Source of the DNA: Comamonas sp. BIGb0152
Lineage (GTDB): Bacteria > Pseudomonadota > Gammaproteobacteria > Burkholderiales > Burkholderiaceae_C
Assembly: GCF_024809975.1 (NCBI RefSeq)
Contig: NZ_JANUDY010000001.1
Location: forward strand, 620,001-684,000
Reading direction: 5' to 3'
Length of the DNA stretch: 64,000 nt
A model generated the notes under the pieces. That model was not told the DNA's origin and ran no database searches. It saw only the letters and a program-made list of their open reading frames with translations. Shown here one piece after another: positions 1 to 7,610 of this stretch; within the stretch, counting starts at the first letter, position 1, and each line of letters begins with the position of its first letter. The translations under genes were made by a program, and so were the position numbers.

Positions 1-1062
1 TGGAATGCCGTAGGCGGCGCCTTCGTGGGCAAAGCGGCCCATGGCGGTGCGCTTGGTGGCTGTGCTGCTGGGGTCGTAGGGATCGATCTCGACCAGGTAG
101 CCAAAGCCATTGACTTCGTTGCGCCAGTCCTGCAAGCCGCTCTGGGCCGTGGCGGTGATGTTGAAGCGGGCGAACTCGCCTTGCTGCTCGCTGGCGTCGC
201 CGGCTGCCGTCTCCCATTGGTAGCGGCCCGCCTTGGTCTGCACGCCCACGCGCTTTTGCGCGGCAGTCACCTCACCGGTGTTGACAAAGCAGGCGGCCCA
301 GTTCTCTTCGGCCGTGATGTAGGTGCCCCAAGGGGTGGTGCCATTGCCGCAGTTGTTGTTGGTGCCGCGCACCTCGCTGCCGGTGGTCGAGAACGGCGTC
401 TTGACCCAGTCGGTGCCCGCCACCGGGCCGGACAGGTTCATCGGCGTGGCCGAGGTGAAGCGGCGGTTGTAGCGGGAGTTGTTGATGATCTCCCATTTGC
501 TGCCTTGCTTGCGCACATGCATGACGGCGACGCCATGGGCATTGATTTCCTTGCGCACTTCTTCTGCGGGGCGCTTGCCATCCACCGACGTAGGGCCGTT
601 GGGGTGCAAGGCCTTTTCGTCGATGTACTCGTGGTTGACCACCAGCAGGCCTTCGCTGGAGCTGCCGGCCAGCGGGAAGTAGTGCATGCCGTCATGGTGC
701 ATGCCGGTGGAGTGCAGCAGGTCTTGCGAGGTGTTACGGCCTTCATTGCTCCAGGGCGCTGCCTGGTCATTGAGCGGCGTACCCCAGGCACCGATGACCG
801 AGGCCACATAGCCGGCGGGCACCACGCAGGCATCCGTCATCGAGTTGGGCAGCGAGGCAAAGCCCAGCTTGACGGCCTTGTCGTCGTCGCCATCGCTGCC
901 GCCACCGCAGGCGGAGATGCTGGCACCGGCAAACAGCGCCAGGGCCGAGCCCAGGCTGCCACGCATCACCAGACGGCGCGACATATTCGCTTCGAGAATG
1001 GTGCTGAAAGGGGTGTTGTCGCCCGTGTTGCGGACGACCTTGTCGGATATGGATTTGCTCAT
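1..1062 (-). CDS. phoX: PhoX-family (DUF839) alkaline phosphatase, 3' end outside window
   Basis: The first 354 residues are visible and the reading frame stays open to the window edge, so the C-terminal part is missing. The start (MSKSISDKVV) is preceded by a good ribosome binding site (caggagag). A twin-arginine pair at residues 29-30 (SRRLVMRG) comes before a hydrophobic stretch and a Cys at residue 52 followed by glycines, which fits Tat export with a possible lipid anchor. The body has the blocks VVNHEY and NNCGNGTTPWGTY followed by EEN, typical of PhoX/DUF839 proteins. Known members are calcium-dependent periplasmic phosphomonoesterases that release phosphate under starvation. The gene is transcribed away from the methyltransferase gene 146 bp upstream. 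Family assignment is firm; the substrate is inferred from the family. Confidence 0.88.
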   Translation of the reverse strand, partial: MSKSISDKVVRNTGDNTPFSTILEANMSRRLVMRGSLGSALALFAGASISACGGGSDGDDDKAVKLGFASLPNSMTDACVVPAGYVASVIGAWGTPLNDQAAPWSNEGRNTSQDLLHSTGMHHDGMHYFPLAGSSSEGLLVVNHEYIDEKALHPNGPTSVDGKRPAEEVRKEINAHGVAVMHVRKQGSKWEIINNSRYNRRFTSATPMNLSGPVAGTDWVKTPFSTTGSEVRGTNNNCGNGTTPWGTYITAEENWAACFVNTGEVTAAQKRVGVQTKAGRYQWETAAGDASEQQGEFARFNITATAQSGLQDWRNEVNGFGYLVEIDPYDPSSTATKRTAMGRFAHEGAAYGIP

Positions 1063-1208
1063 CGCTTCGACTCTCCTGATTGTTGGACCACCGTAGGAAA
1101 GGCCCAGTCTAGAAAGCGAAAGTGACGGCTCCATGAATCTCCGATGACGTCACCGTATCGTCACGGAAGCGATACCTTGTTGCGCTATAAAGCGCCTGCA
1201 ACGCCCCC

Positions 1209-2111
1209 TCAGGCGGCGACGGGGTCCAGCCGATAGCGGTGCTGCAAAGACTGGTCCAAACCAAACTCCAGCAAGAGCTGCTGCAGCCGCTCGGCCGCCG
1301 CACGCTTTTTCTGGCCGGTGTACTTGGCCAGAATGAGTTCGTTCTTCATGCTGTGCTCCCAGCCGACCAGTTCGGTGACCGTCACCTGGTAGCCCTGGCT
1401 TTCCAGGTAGAGGCAGCGCAGCACATTGGTGATCTGGCTGCCCATTTCGCGGGTGTGGATGGGGTGGCGCCACAGCTCAGCCAAGGGGGTGCGCGCGAGG
1501 TTCATGGCCTTGTTCTGGCGCAGGCATGCCGCCACCTCGGCCTGGCAGCAGGGCACCAGCACCATGGCGCGGGCGCGTTTTTCCAGGCCAAAGGCGATGG
1601 CGTCATCGGTCGCCGTGTCACAGGCATGCAGTGCAGTGACCACGTCAAAGCGATCGGGCACGGCATCGGTCCGGGTGGAATCGGCGACCGACATGTTCAA
1701 AAAGGACATGCGGTCAAAACCCAGGTCAGCGGCCAGTTGCTGCGAGGCCTCGACCAGCGGCGCCCGGGTTTCGATGCCATAGATATGGCCGCGCCCCAGG
1801 TTTTTGAAAAACAGGTCGTAGAGGATAAAGCCGAGGTAGGACTTGCCGGCGCCATGGTCGGCCAGGCTGACCGGGTGGTCCTGCGCCCCCAGCTCGGTCA
1901 GCAAGGGCTCGATGAACTGGTAAAGGTGGTAGACCTGCTTGAGCTTGCGGCGCGAATCCTGGTTGAGCTTGCCATCGCGCGTGAGGATGTGCAGGGCCTT
2001 GAGCAGTTCAATCGACTGGCCGGGCTTGAGCTCCAGCTGCTGGGCCACGTCTGGTGCAGCGGGCTTGGTGGCGCTACGGCCTGCGGCGCGCGGTGCTTTC
2101 ATGGTCTTCAT
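1209..2111 (-). CDS. SAM-dependent methyltransferase (Methyltransf_32-like)
   Basis: This 300-residue protein has a Rossmann-type SAM-binding motif, ADHGAGKSYL, at residues 84-93. It is followed by LHACDTATD at about 161-169 and VPCCQ at about 186-190. The last two motifs are characteristic of the Methyltransf_32 group, found in bacterial homologues of GSTCD-like methyltransferases. The substrate is unknown to me. The N-terminus is short, basic and without a signal peptide, so the protein should be cytoplasmic. Its ATG overlaps the stop of the upstream DUF1415 gene by 4 bp (ATGA), so the two are probably co-translated. I am confident of the fold and have no basis for naming the target. Confidence 0.85.
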   Translation of the reverse strand: MKTMKAPRAAGRSATKPAAPDVAQQLELKPGQSIELLKALHILTRDGKLNQDSRRKLKQVYHLYQFIEPLLTELGAQDHPVSLADHGAGKSYLGFILYDLFFKNLGRGHIYGIETRAPLVEASQQLAADLGFDRMSFLNMSVADSTRTDAVPDRFDVVTALHACDTATDDAIAFGLEKRARAMVLVPCCQAEVAACLRQNKAMNLARTPLAELWRHPIHTREMGSQITNVLRCLYLESQGYQVTVTELVGWEHSMKNELILAKYTGQKKRAAAERLQQLLLEFGLDQSLQHRYRLDPVAA

Positions 2112-2740
2112 TCCTTGGCCTTGTCGCTGGCAGCAGCGCCCTGGTGCGGAAAGGGGCAGCGCGGGCCCACGCCCAGATCCAGCCAGCCTTCCAGACCCAG
2201 GGCGCCCAGCGTTTCCATGTTCTTTTCGTAAATCGCATCCGCCTCGGGGAAAGCTTCGACGGCCTTGTCGATGCTGTCCTCGCGCAGCAGGTGCAAGATC
2301 GGATAGGGCGCACGGTTGGTGCAGTTGGTCACATCATCAACGGTCGTGCCCTCAAACTGGAACAGCGGATGGAAGGACGCCACCTGCAGGATGCCACCCA
2401 AATCCAACTCATCGATCATCTCGTCGGCAAGCTCCAGAAAATCGTTGAAATCCAGAAAGTCATGCAGTGCCTGGGGCAGGATCAGCAAGGTGGTATCGCG
2501 CTTGTCCGGGTTGGCTTCCGCCAGCGCTTCGAGCTCGCGGTGCAGATCATGCGCCACCGCTTCGGCATCCTGCGCATCGCTCACCACATAGTGGATCTGG
2601 TCCTTGACATGCACGCCCTTGGCAAAGGGGCAGAGGTTCAGGCCAATGACGGCTTTTTCCAGCCAGTTCACGGTGTCGGCCATCACCATCTGGCGCAAGG
2701 CCTCATCCGCAGGCGCGGGCGCAGCATGGGTATCGTTCAT
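2108..2740 (-). CDS. DUF1415 family protein
   Basis: The protein is 210 residues from the start MNDTHAAP. An upstream in-frame ATG at 2827 would add 29 low-complexity residues and is less likely. The sequence carries the block WLEKAVIGLNLCPFAKGV, with its conserved Cys-Pro, and later FLDFNDFLEL and ASFHPLFQFEG, which I recognise from DUF1415. No biochemical role for this family is known to me. There is no signal peptide or membrane segment. The gene is translationally coupled to the methyltransferase gene downstream through an ATGA overlap, which suggests a shared expression unit but not a function. Confidence 0.8.
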   Translation of the reverse strand: MNDTHAAPAPADEALRQMVMADTVNWLEKAVIGLNLCPFAKGVHVKDQIHYVVSDAQDAEAVAHDLHRELEALAEANPDKRDTTLLILPQALHDFLDFNDFLELADEMIDELDLGGILQVASFHPLFQFEGTTVDDVTNCTNRAPYPILHLLREDSIDKAVEAFPEADAIYEKNMETLGALGLEGWLDLGVGPRCPFPHQGAAASDKAKE

Positions 2741-2878
2741 CGTGGGGCTTTCTGGTGGAGTTATGGGGGCCAGCGTGGGCGTCTGCGGGCCTTCACCCTG
2801 TAGAGGTGGGTGGGCGCTAGGCGGCAAGACGGCACATGGCCGCGGGCGGCAGAGGCTGACGCTGGGGTAGCTATTGTA

Positions 2879-2922
2879 GCGAGGGCGGCTTCGCCACCTG
2901 TTGCGCTAAGCCATGCCCTCGC
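2879..2922. repeat. Intergenic inverted repeat
   Basis: Eight-base arms GCGAGGGC (2879-2886) and GCCCTCGC (2915-2922) flank a 28-nt loop in the gap between the DUF1415 gene and dgt. No T-run follows on either strand, so it is not a convincing intrinsic terminator. Nothing else recognisable lies in this roughly 250-bp gap. Confidence 0.4.
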
Positions 2923-2989
2923 TGCAAAGAGCCAGGCGCATCGCCCCAAACCGCGTTCAGACCAGGGCAGGGAGTTTTGCAGAGGGGCC

Positions 2990-4210
2990 CTAAGGCACCA
3001 GAATGCGCTGGCCCGTCAGGCGCTCATGTTCGCGCAACGCATAGCGGTCGGTCATGCCCGCGATGAAGTCCGCTACCACGCGCGCGCATGGGGCTTGCTC
3101 CAGCCCCGCAGCACGGGCGGCATAGCGCGGTTTCATCTGGGCCGGGTCGGCCAGGTAGATGGCAAACAGCTCGCGCACCACCACCTTGGCCTGGCCCGTG
3201 GTCTGCACCACCTGCGGGTGGCGGTACAGGTTTTTGAACAAAAAGCGCTTGAGCTCAGCCGACTCGGCCGCCATCGCGCTGCTGAAACCGACGAGCGCCG
3301 GCAGCTGGCGCACAGCATCGACGTCAGCCGGTTGCGCGGCCTGCAGGCCGGCACTGGTGTGGCGGATCACATCGTAGATCTGCTCGCTGAGCATGCGGCG
3401 CGTGGTCTCGTACAGCCATTTGCGCCGCCACTGCGGCTCCTGCAGCTGGGGGTACTCCGCCAGCGCCTCTTTGCCATAGCGGGCAAACAGGGGCACCTCC
3501 ATCAGTTGCTCCAGGCTGATGAGGCCTGAGCGCACGCCATCATCGGCATCGTGGGCGTTGTAGGCGATCTCATCGGCCAGATTGGCCAGCTGGGCTTCCA
3601 AGCCGGGCTGTCGACCCAGCAGAAAACGCTGACCCACACCGCCGGGCTCGCGCTGCTCCAGCTGCCGGGCATGCCGGGCGGAGCAGTGCTTGAGGATGCC
3701 TTCCCGGGTCTCAAAACACAGGTTCAGCCCGCTGTAATCGGGGTAGCGTTCTTCCAGCGTATCGACCACACGCAGGCTCTGCATATTGTGCTCAAAGCCG
3801 CCAAAACCCTGCATGCAGTCATTGAGCACATCCTGGCCCGCATGGCCAAAGGGGGTATGACCCAGGTCATGGGCGAGGCAAATCGCCTCGGTCAGGTCCT
3901 CATTGATGCGCAGCGCCCGGGCCACCGAGCGACCCAGCTGCGCCACCTCGATCGAGTGGGTGAGACGGGTGCGGAACAGGTCGCCCTCATGGTTGAGAAA
4001 CACCTGGGTTTTGTAGACCAGGCGGCGGAATGCGGTGGAGTGCACGATCCGGTCGCGGTCGCGCTGGAAGGCGCTGCGCGTGGGCGCGGCTTCTTGCGCA
4101 TGCAAACGGCCCTGGCTGCGGTGGGAGAAGCAGGCATAGGGCGCAAGGCCCAGCTCGGTCCAGATCTGCTGGGGCTCTGCCGGTTGCATCAGCGGCAAGG
4201 GATGGTCCAT
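2990..4210 (-). CDS. dgt: dGTP triphosphohydrolase-like HD-domain protein
   Basis: The protein is 406 residues from MDHPLPLMQP, a start 4 bp beyond the aroB stop; a longer frame reading into aroB is rejected. It has a full HD-domain signature: RTRLTHSIEVAQ (His85), then CLAHDLGHTPFGHAG (His114-Asp115, His118, His123). An N-terminal R-x-x-F-x-R-D-R-x-R-I segment is typical of the dGTPase family. Such enzymes hydrolyse dNTPs to deoxynucleosides and triphosphate with a metal in the HD site. Length matches the shorter 'dGTPase-like' type rather than E. coli Dgt (about 505 residues). It follows aroK and aroB in one minus-strand run, as in many betaproteobacteria. Exact nucleotide preference cannot be read from sequence. 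Confidence 0.9.
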   Translation of the reverse strand: MDHPLPLMQPAEPQQIWTELGLAPYACFSHRSQGRLHAQEAAPTRSAFQRDRDRIVHSTAFRRLVYKTQVFLNHEGDLFRTRLTHSIEVAQLGRSVARALRINEDLTEAICLAHDLGHTPFGHAGQDVLNDCMQGFGGFEHNMQSLRVVDTLEERYPDYSGLNLCFETREGILKHCSARHARQLEQREPGGVGQRFLLGRQPGLEAQLANLADEIAYNAHDADDGVRSGLISLEQLMEVPLFARYGKEALAEYPQLQEPQWRRKWLYETTRRMLSEQIYDVIRHTSAGLQAAQPADVDAVRQLPALVGFSSAMAAESAELKRFLFKNLYRHPQVVQTTGQAKVVVRELFAIYLADPAQMKPRYAARAAGLEQAPCARVVADFIAGMTDRYALREHERLTGQRILVP

Positions 4211-4214
4211 CCGC

Positions 4215-5324
4215 TCAGGCCTGCGCTGCCTCGGCGCAGCAGAGGTCGATGACTTCGCGCACCAGCGCATCGGGTGCCTCGCGCACGACGGCCTTGCCGG
4301 GGCCATCGATCAGCACAAAGCGGATGGCACCGGCCTGAGATTTCTTGTCATGGCGCATCAGCGCCAGGTAGCGGCCGGCATTGTCATCGGCATCCAAAAT
4401 GGCACCGCGCACCGGCAAACCGGCACGGGCAATCAGGTTCCGCAGGCGCTGCACAAAGGCGGCATCCACCAGGCCCAGACGCTGGGACAGCTCGGCGGCC
4501 ATCACCATACCGGCGCCAACGCCCTCGCCGTGCAGCCAGACGCCGTAGCCCATGCCGGCCTCGATCGCGTGGCCAAAGGTGTGGCCAAAGTTTAGGATGG
4601 CGCGCAGGTCTGCCTCGCGCTCGTCCTTGGAGACCACATCGGCCTTGATCTCGCAGCTGCGGCGCACCGCATGGGCCAGTGCGCGCTTGTCGCCGGCGAT
4701 CAGCGCGGGCATCTCGGCCTCCAGCCAATCCATAAAGGCCATATCGGCGATGGGCCCGTATTTGATGACTTCGGCCAGCCCAGCGCTCAGCTCGCGTGCC
4801 GGCAGGGTATCGAAGGTGTCCAGATCACAGACCACCAGCTGCGGCTGGTAGAAGGCGCCGATCATGTTCTTGCCCAGCGGGTGGTTGATGCCGGTCTTGC
4901 CACCGACCGATGAATCGACCTGAGACAGCAAGGTGGTGGGCACCTGCACAAAAGGCACACCGCGCATAAAGCTGGCAGCGGCAAAGCCGGTCATATCGCC
5001 CACCACGCCCCCGCCCAGTGCAAACAGCACCGTCTTGCGATCAGCACCGTTGTGCATCAGCGCATCAAAAATGCCTTGCAGGGTCGTCCAGTTCTTGTGC
5101 GCCTCGCCATCGGGCAGCACCACCAGCTCCACCTTGGGGTAGTGCGGCGCCAGCGCCGCCTGCAGCTGGCGGGCATACAACGGTGCCACCGTGTCGTTGC
5201 TGACGATCAGTGCCTGCGCCGCCTTGGGGCAGTGGGCAAAGGTCTGCGCCTGGGCCAGCAGGCCAGAAGCAATCAAGATGGGGTAGGAGCGGTCGCCCAG
5301 ATCAATATGAACAGTGTCGGTCAC
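4215..5324 (-). CDS. aroB: 3-dehydroquinate synthase
   Basis: AroB converts DAHP to 3-dehydroquinate, the second shikimate step, using NAD and a divalent metal. The protein is 369 residues from a GTG start reading [16 protein letters not shown], which lines up with the family N-terminus. The upstream ATG in the same frame (5559-5561) lies inside aroK and would add 79 residues of non-family sequence. Recognisable blocks are [52 protein letters not shown] and the metal-ligand region [10 protein letters not shown]. aroK ends 40 bp upstream and dgt starts 4 bp downstream, so an aroK-aroB-dgt operon is likely. The GTG start and a weak Shine-Dalgarno suggest modest translation. Confidence 0.96.
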   Translation of the reverse strand: MTDTVHIDLGDRSYPILIASGLLAQAQTFAHCPKAAQALIVSNDTVAPLYARQLQAALAPHYPKVELVVLPDGEAHKNWTTLQGIFDALMHNGADRKTVLFALGGGVVGDMTGFAAASFMRGVPFVQVPTTLLSQVDSSVGGKTGINHPLGKNMIGAFYQPQLVVCDLDTFDTLPARELSAGLAEVIKYGPIADMAFMDWLEAEMPALIAGDKRALAHAVRRSCEIKADVVSKDEREADLRAILNFGHTFGHAIEAGMGYGVWLHGEGVGAGMVMAAELSQRLGLVDAAFVQRLRNLIARAGLPVRGAILDADDNAGRYLALMRHDKKSQAGAIRFVLIDGPGKAVVREAPDALVREVIDLCCAEAAQA

Positions 5325-5364
5325 AGGTGTTTGCGTCGGGAAGTTATACGGTATCGCCGGCCTA

Positions 5365-5934
5365 TTATCGGGGAGTTGCCAAAGACGGGCCCGCCACCAG
5401 GCCGGCCTGTGGCACCAGGCCTGCCAGCTCGGCCTGCATGCTGACCTTGCGCATGACCTGGCCGGTGCCGCAGCGCAAGGTGTCGATGCGGTAATGCGCG
5501 GTCTCCTCGTACAAGGCTGCGCGCACCGCCAGCAAATCCTTGAGCCGCTTGAGCGTGTCATCGCCCTGCAGCAAGGGGCGGCCGGTATCGTTGCGCAGGC
5601 GCCGGGCTATGTCTTCCGGGCTGGACTGCAGGTAGAACACCGTCGTGTGGGCATGCAGCACCGCGCGGTTTTCCGGCCGCAAAACCGCACCGCCGCCGGT
5701 GGACAGAATGCAGGGCCGCTCCCGAGTCGCAAGCGAGGCAATCACCTGGGCCTCGACATCCCGGAAGGCCTGCTCCCCATGGGCCGAGAAGTAATCCTTG
5801 ATGGAGCAGCCCAACTGGGCCTCGATCACATGGTCGGAATCGACAAAATCCACAGCCCAAAGGCGTGCCAGCTGCCGACCGATGGTGGATTTCCCACTGC
5901 CGGGCAGCCCAATCAAACACAAGGAAGGTGCCAT
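5365..5934 (-). CDS. aroK: Shikimate kinase
   Basis: AroK phosphorylates shikimate at the 3-OH with ATP. The 189-residue protein shows the Walker A loop GLPGSGKST at residues 9-17, the shikimate/Mg-binding DSD at residues 32-34, and the STGGGAV strand-loop that contacts shikimate. The lid region contains RPLLQGDD. The tail is about 10-15 residues longer than E. coli AroK. The gene opens the aroK-aroB-dgt run. In many proteobacteria aroK directly follows pilQ; here a lipoprotein gene and a terminator (about 5985-6016) lie between, so aroK probably has its own promoter in the short gap after the terminator. Confidence 0.96.
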   Translation of the reverse strand: MAPSLCLIGLPGSGKSTIGRQLARLWAVDFVDSDHVIEAQLGCSIKDYFSAHGEQAFRDVEAQVIASLATRERPCILSTGGGAVLRPENRAVLHAHTTVFYLQSSPEDIARRLRNDTGRPLLQGDDTLKRLKDLLAVRAALYEETAHYRIDTLRCGTGQVMRKVSMQAELAGLVPQAGLVAGPSLATPR

Positions 5935-5984
5935 CGCGCTACATCCTGAAAACGGACTGCCATGATAGCGGCAATGGCGGGCAT

Positions 5985-6016
5985 AAAAAAACCTCCGGCT
6001 TGCCGGAGGTTTTTGG
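5985..6016 (-). terminator. Intrinsic terminator of the pil operon
   Basis: A perfect stem (aacctccggc / gccggaggtt) with a 2-nt loop is flanked by an A-run on the left and a T-run on the right, so it can act in both directions. On the minus strand it follows the stop of the Ig-domain lipoprotein gene by about 30 nt and ends in a run of T. Confidence 0.9.
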
Positions 6017-6048
6017 TTAGACCCGGGGAGGGGTCTGGGTATGGTCGA

Positions 6049-7590
6049 TCAGTTTGGATCAGGGGTGACACAAGCGCCAACCGTGTCGGTCACACGGAAA
6101 GTCACTTCACGAGTCACCGAATTGGCCGCGTTCTTGGCAGTCACAAACATGCGGTAGGTAGCGACATCAGCGCAGGTGAGTGGAGCCCCCGAAGCGATAC
6201 GGCCAGTGGAGCCTTGGCCCACCACTTGCAGCCAAGCAGGCGCACCTTCCAGAGCCCAGGTCACATTGTCACCGGTGGCAGAGAAGGTGTAGGTGTATGA
6301 GGTACCCACTTCTACAGAGGCGATCGGGCAAGGCGAAGTCGACGAACCGGTGCAGCCGTTGATGGTAAAGGCTACTGGATTGTCAGGCAGGTTGCCTACG
6401 ACAGTCAGAACCAAGGTTTGGCGAGCAACGGCACCATTGGCATCGCGCACATTCAGCACGACCGTGTACTGGCCCGGTCCCTTGACATTCGGCGTACCGG
6501 AGATCAGGCCATTCGAGTTAAGGCTCAGACCGGTTGGCAGAGTCGACGTGGTAGACCACAGGAAGGGAGCGACGCCGCCTTCTGCAATCAGCGCATGAAC
6601 GTAAGGTTCAGCGTTCTGTACGGTCTGTGCCAATTCCGATTCAGGAATGCTCAGCGGGCTGGACGCAATCGCGTGCACCACCGGAATCACCGCATATTGG
6701 GTGATAGGTTCCTGGATACCGTTGGTCAGATCGTTGTCAGCACGATCCACCGTCAAGCGCAGCAGCAAGGAACCTGATGCTGGGCCGGCGGCAACCGAGA
6801 ACTGACCAATACCGTTGACGGTGCTGATCTGCATGGAGCCACTGTTAGTCTGACCACCAGCTAGCAGCTTGGCGCCGTCCGATGCAGCATTCGGCACAAT
6901 GCTGACCTGCAGATTGGCATTGCCCGTGCTGGTGATGGGCTGGTTATTGTCGTTTCTGACCGTAGCCTGCACCACCACGCTATTAGGGATGTCATTCAGG
7001 TTGTCACGCGAGCCCAAGTAATCGGTCTGGTTAGTGAACGTGACCGTTGCAGGGGTTGCGGTGCTACCACCACCCACCTTGACGGTCGCGCGATCTGTGT
7101 AGACCTTGTTGTCGCGCGGATCAGTTACGCTGCACTGCACGGTGACATCACCAGCGATACCGCGCGAGATGATGTGGAACGATGCCCCCCCAGCATTGGA
7201 GCCCAAAGAAATATTGCGATAGGAACCAGGGACCTTAATCGTTTCGGTTCCGGATGGCACATCCACCGTATGCTCATCCTTGCCATCCAAGTAATAAAGC
7301 GCTCCAGAGTCCAATCCCGATGTGATATTGCAGGCAAAGGCTCCATCTTCCTGGTTAGGAATTGGATTGCCACCCGCATTGGCCTGAATGTAGAGGGTAG
7401 ACATGTAGGGGTAATAGTCTCCCCCGTATCCGGGCAAAGTCGACGCAACATTCACCGGAACTGCTGTCTTGGAAGACGTCAGCTTGATGCTGTACTGCAG
7501 CTGCGATTCACCGCCGCTGCCACCACCACCACCGCAGGCTGCCAGCAGCAGCGGCGCAACCAACACCAAAGGCTTCAACAAATTTCTCAT
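6049..7590 (-). CDS. Ig-like-domain surface lipoprotein at the end of the pil operon
   Basis: The 513-residue protein starts with a lipoprotein signal peptide; the lipobox LLAAC puts the Cys at about residue 19, followed by a GGGGGSGG linker. The rest is beta-rich. Residues about 335-400 (APFLWSTTSTLPTGLSLN, then GLISGTPNV and YTVVLNVRDANG) match the 'putative Ig' (He_PIG/cadherin-like) pattern, and a second, related domain closes the protein. Eight or more cysteines, often in pairs, suggest disulfides outside the cytoplasm. The gene starts 20 bp after the pilQ stop and is followed by the operon terminator, so it is co-transcribed with pilMNOPQ. A role at the pilus secretin or as an adhesin is inferred from position only. 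Confidence 0.82.
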   Translation of the reverse strand: MRNLLKPLVLVAPLLLAACGGGGGSGGESQLQYSIKLTSSKTAVPVNVASTLPGYGGDYYPYMSTLYIQANAGGNPIPNQEDGAFACNITSGLDSGALYYLDGKDEHTVDVPSGTETIKVPGSYRNISLGSNAGGASFHIISRGIAGDVTVQCSVTDPRDNKVYTDRATVKVGGGSTATPATVTFTNQTDYLGSRDNLNDIPNSVVVQATVRNDNNQPITSTGNANLQVSIVPNAASDGAKLLAGGQTNSGSMQISTVNGIGQFSVAAGPASGSLLLRLTVDRADNDLTNGIQEPITQYAVIPVVHAIASSPLSIPESELAQTVQNAEPYVHALIAEGGVAPFLWSTTSTLPTGLSLNSNGLISGTPNVKGPGQYTVVLNVRDANGAVARQTLVLTVVGNLPDNPVAFTINGCTGSSTSPCPIASVEVGTSYTYTFSATGDNVTWALEGAPAWLQVVGQGSTGRIASGAPLTCADVATYRMFVTAKNAANSVTREVTFRVTDTVGACVTPDPN

Positions 7591-7610
7591 AACTCTCCCT
7601 GTCTATCTAA

